Source: SZUA-430 sp964647355 (GTDB lineage: Bacteria; Pseudomonadota; Alphaproteobacteria; Micropepsales; Micropepsaceae). Taken from it: a stretch of 7,892 nt of DNA. The translations under genes were made by a program, and so were the position numbers. The DNA is taken from positions 1-7,892 of the forward strand of contig CAZYGK010000139.1 of NCBI GenBank assembly GCA_964647355.1. The letters run 5' to 3'. Within the stretch, counting starts at the first letter, position 1. Each line of letters starts with the position of its first letter. Shown here in pieces: positions 6,539 through 7,892 of this stretch. The notes under the pieces were generated by a model. It made no database searches and was not told the DNA's origin. It was given only the letters and a program-made list of their open reading frames with translations.

Positions 6539-6700
6539 TCAGCGCCCTAAAGATGCCGCCGCAATCTAACGGTCCCGCTTGCCGTCATCTACACGGGCCC
6601 TGTGCGAATTATCAACTGCCGGGCCCTTCGGAATTCTGAACGCTTGCGCGCGCCACGTGTGGTAAACAAGTTCTTTCCCTTGGCCCGATGCGAGAGACCC
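6539..6700. promoter_or_regulatory. Divergent intergenic region between the serine hydrolase and persulfide dioxygenase genes
   Basis: These 162 bases lie between two divergently transcribed genes. They contain two copies of CGGGCCC (6594-6600 and 6620-6626) that can also pair as a stem around a 19-base loop, and a near-palindrome CCAC-GT-GTGG (6653-6662) 38 bases before the dioxygenase ATG. Either might be an operator, but both are short. No clear promoter is seen for the dioxygenase gene. GTAAAC at 6662-6667 is a possible -10 element. Confidence 0.4.
6586..6615 (-). promoter_or_regulatory. Candidate promoter of the serine hydrolase gene
   Basis: On the minus strand, TTGATA (6615-6610, five of six bases of the -35 consensus) is followed after 18 bases by TAGATG (6591-6586, three of six bases of the -10 consensus). 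This would place the transcript start about 40 bases before the ATG at 6538. The weak -10 element keeps this tentative. Confidence 0.3.
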
Positions 6701-7756
6701 ATGCTGTTCCGCCAACTCTTCGAACCGCAATCGTCCACCTACACATATCTGCTGGCGGACGAGAATTCGGGCGAGGCGGTCGTCATCGACCCCGTCTTCG
6801 AGGAAGTGCGCCGCGAGATCGCGCTGATCGAGGAGCTTGGGCTCAAGCTGCTGGCGTCGCTGGAAACGCATGTGCATGCCGACCACGTAACGGGCGCCTG
6901 GCTCTTGAAGTCGAAGCTCGGCTCGCGCATCGCCTTGTCGGCGCAGTCGGGGGCGGAAGGGGCCGACATCTACCTGAAGAACGGCGACCGTGTGGCGTTC
7001 GGCAAGCGCTACGTCGAGGCGCGCGCAACGCCGGGGCACACGAACGGCTGCATGACCTTTGTGCTGGACGATCGGAGCATGGCGTTTACCGGCGACGCAT
7101 TGCTCATTCGCGGGTGTGGGCGAACCGACTTCCAGCAGGGAAACGCGCGGGCTCTGTTTCGGTCTGTGCGCGAGCAGATATTCTCCCTTCCGGGCTCGTG
7201 TACGGTTTATCCGGGGCACGATTACAACGGATCGACGGCGTCCTCGGTGGGCGAGGAGATGGCTCACAATCCGCGGCTCGGCACCGGGATTCGCGAGGAC
7301 GATTTCTGCGGCTATATGGGCAATCTGGGGCTCGCGCACCCGAAGAAGATGGACATTGCCGTGCCGGCCAATCTGAAATGCGGAAAGCCCGACGCGCCCG
7401 TCGCGCTTGACGCCGATTGGGCGCCGGTGCGCCTGACGTTCGCGGGCGTCCCGGAAGTCGCGCCGCACTGGGTCGAGGAGCACGCGCGGGTCTTGCAGCT
7501 TATCGACGTGCGCGAAGCGCCTGAGTTCAACGACGAGCTTGGCCATATCGGCGGGGCGCGGCTGATCCCGCTCGGTGAGTTGACGCGGCGGCTCGCCGAG
7601 CTCGACAAGGCGGCGCCCACGGTCGTCTATTGCCGCTCTGGTGCGCGCTCGGCGCGGGCGGCGCTGATGCTGCAGCAGAACGGATTTGCGCGCGTCGCCA
7701 ATCTGAGCGGGGGAATGCTGCGCTGGCGCCAGCAGGGACTGCCCGTGGGTGCGTGA
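6701..7756 (+). CDS. Persulfide dioxygenase (ETHE1-type) fused to a rhodanese
   Basis: A 351-residue cytoplasmic enzyme of sulfide detoxification. Residues 1 to about 245 are a metallo-beta-lactamase-fold persulfide dioxygenase, which oxidises glutathione persulfide to sulfite with O2 at a mononuclear iron. The motif HVHADH (57-62), PGHTNGC (111-117) and the ETHE1 signature GDALLIRGCGRTDFQQG (131-147) are present. By comparison with ETHE1, the iron ligands are His57, His113 and Asp132. YPGHDY (170-175) and MGNLGL (206-211) also match the family. Residues about 260-348 form a rhodanese domain with LIDVRE (267-272) and active-site Cys311 in the loop CRSGAR. The rhodanese can move sulfane sulfur between glutathione persulfide and thiosulfate, so the fusion resembles the PRF type described in Burkholderia. 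The ATG at 6701 matches the usual ETHE1 start (MLFRQLFEP). The open frame back to 6602 has no family resemblance. The preceding GAGAG is a weak ribosome site. No dedicated regulator or sulfide:quinone oxidoreductase gene is in the window. Confidence 0.95.
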   Translation: MLFRQLFEPQSSTYTYLLADENSGEAVVIDPVFEEVRREIALIEELGLKLLASLETHVHADHVTGAWLLKSKLGSRIALSAQSGAEGADIYLKNGDRVAFGKRYVEARATPGHTNGCMTFVLDDRSMAFTGDALLIRGCGRTDFQQGNARALFRSVREQIFSLPGSCTVYPGHDYNGSTASSVGEEMAHNPRLGTGIREDDFCGYMGNLGLAHPKKMDIAVPANLKCGKPDAPVALDADWAPVRLTFAGVPEVAPHWVEEHARVLQLIDVREAPEFNDELGHIGGARLIPLGELTRRLAELDKAAPTVVYCRSGARSARAALMLQQNGFARVANLSGGMLRWRQQGLPVGA

Positions 7757-7759
7757 GTG

Positions 7760-7781
7760 GGCCGCATGGAACGGCTGTTTT
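7760..7781 (+). terminator. Weak terminator candidate after the dioxygenase gene
   Basis: GGCCG (7760-7764) can pair with CGGCT (7772-7776), including one G-U pair, around a 7-base loop. GTTTT follows directly. It lies just past the stop codon at 7754-7756. The stem is only 5 bp, so this is a marginal intrinsic terminator. Confidence 0.28.
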
Positions 7782-7797
7782 GCCAGGATTTCGGGGC

Positions 7798-7823
7798 TTG
7801 CCTCGAACGGCTTGGCCCTATAG
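7798..7823 (+). promoter_or_regulatory. Promoter of the tRNA-Glu gene
   Basis: TTGCCTC (7798-7804) and CCTATAGA (7817-7824) are separated by 12 bases. They resemble the Caulobacter housekeeping promoter consensus (TTGACGS, 10-14 bases, GCTANAWC). Transcription would start about 7830, a few bases before the tRNA. The spacing would be short (15 bases or so) for an E. coli-type promoter, so the assignment relies on the organism being an alphaproteobacterium. Confidence 0.5.
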
Positions 7824-7837
7824 AAAGCGCCCTCTTT

Positions 7838-7892
7838 GCGCCCTTCGTCTATCGGTTAGGACTCAAGATTTTCAATCTTGCAAGAGGGGTTC
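7838..7892 (+). tRNA. tRNA-Glu (anticodon UUC), 3' end cut by the window
   Basis: The first 55 bases or so of a tRNA-Glu. The acceptor strand starts GCGCCCT (7838-7844), followed by U8 and C9. The D-stem GTCT pairs with GGAC (7847-7850 with 7859-7862). The anticodon stem CAAGA/TCTTG (7864-7868 with 7876-7880) encloses the loop TTTTCAA, with anticodon TTC at 7871-7873. The T-stem begins AGGGG (7885-7889), and the window ends in the T-loop at TTC. The remaining T-arm and the acceptor 3' strand lie outside. It reads GAA and GAG codons. A promoter of its own lies upstream. Confidence 0.96.

Noticed and set aside
6701..7756. Metallo-beta-lactamase resistance enzyme or glyoxalase II
   Set aside because: The ETHE1-specific GDALLIRGCGRTDFQQG signature and the rhodanese fusion identify a persulfide dioxygenase.
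7838..7892. Integrated element at the tRNA gene
   Set aside because: tRNA genes are common attachment sites, but the 3' end lies outside the window and no integrase or duplicated tRNA end is visible.

Overview
The window is compact, high-GC bacterial chromosome. It looks alphaproteobacterial, probably from a free-living group near the Caulobacterales or Hyphomicrobiales. This is inferred from three things: a ClpP paralogue of the VASAG type common in that class, the style of the CPA2 antiporter, and a tRNA-Glu promoter resembling the Caulobacter housekeeping consensus. No mobile element, CRISPR array, integrase or other clear sign of recent transfer was seen. Base composition is even throughout, and no gap between genes exceeds about 160 bases.

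Region 1 (about 1-1679, minus strand) reads right to left: a Sir2 NAD-dependent deacylase (cobB), a 65-residue basic protein whose start codon overlaps the cobB stop (TGATG), then a ClpP-family serine peptidase, with a possible terminator hairpin after it. Deacylation and proteolysis side by side suggest a role in protein quality control, but only position supports this.

Region 2 (1759-4524, plus strand) diverges from region 1. It holds a KefB/KefC-type monovalent cation:proton antiporter with a C-terminal NAD-binding regulatory domain. Twelve bases further on, with a ribosome site overlapping the antiporter stop, lies a di-iron membrane hydroxylase of the sterol desaturase/fatty acid hydroxylase family. 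The two are very likely cotranscribed.

Region 3 (4508-6538, minus strand) is one large gene for an exported serine hydrolase of the class C beta-lactamase/penicillin-binding fold, extended by a C-terminal four-helix membrane domain. Its 3' end overlaps the hydroxylase gene convergently by 17 bases.

Region 4 (6701-7892, plus strand) diverges from region 3 across a 162-base intergenic stretch. It encodes an ETHE1-type persulfide dioxygenase fused to a C-terminal rhodanese, a sulfide-detoxifying enzyme. A tRNA-Glu (UUC) follows behind its own promoter and is cut off by the window edge.

Most genes are recognisable families. No convincing new multi-gene system was found. The least explained items are the small basic protein coupled to the sirtuin gene and the membrane extension of the serine hydrolase.
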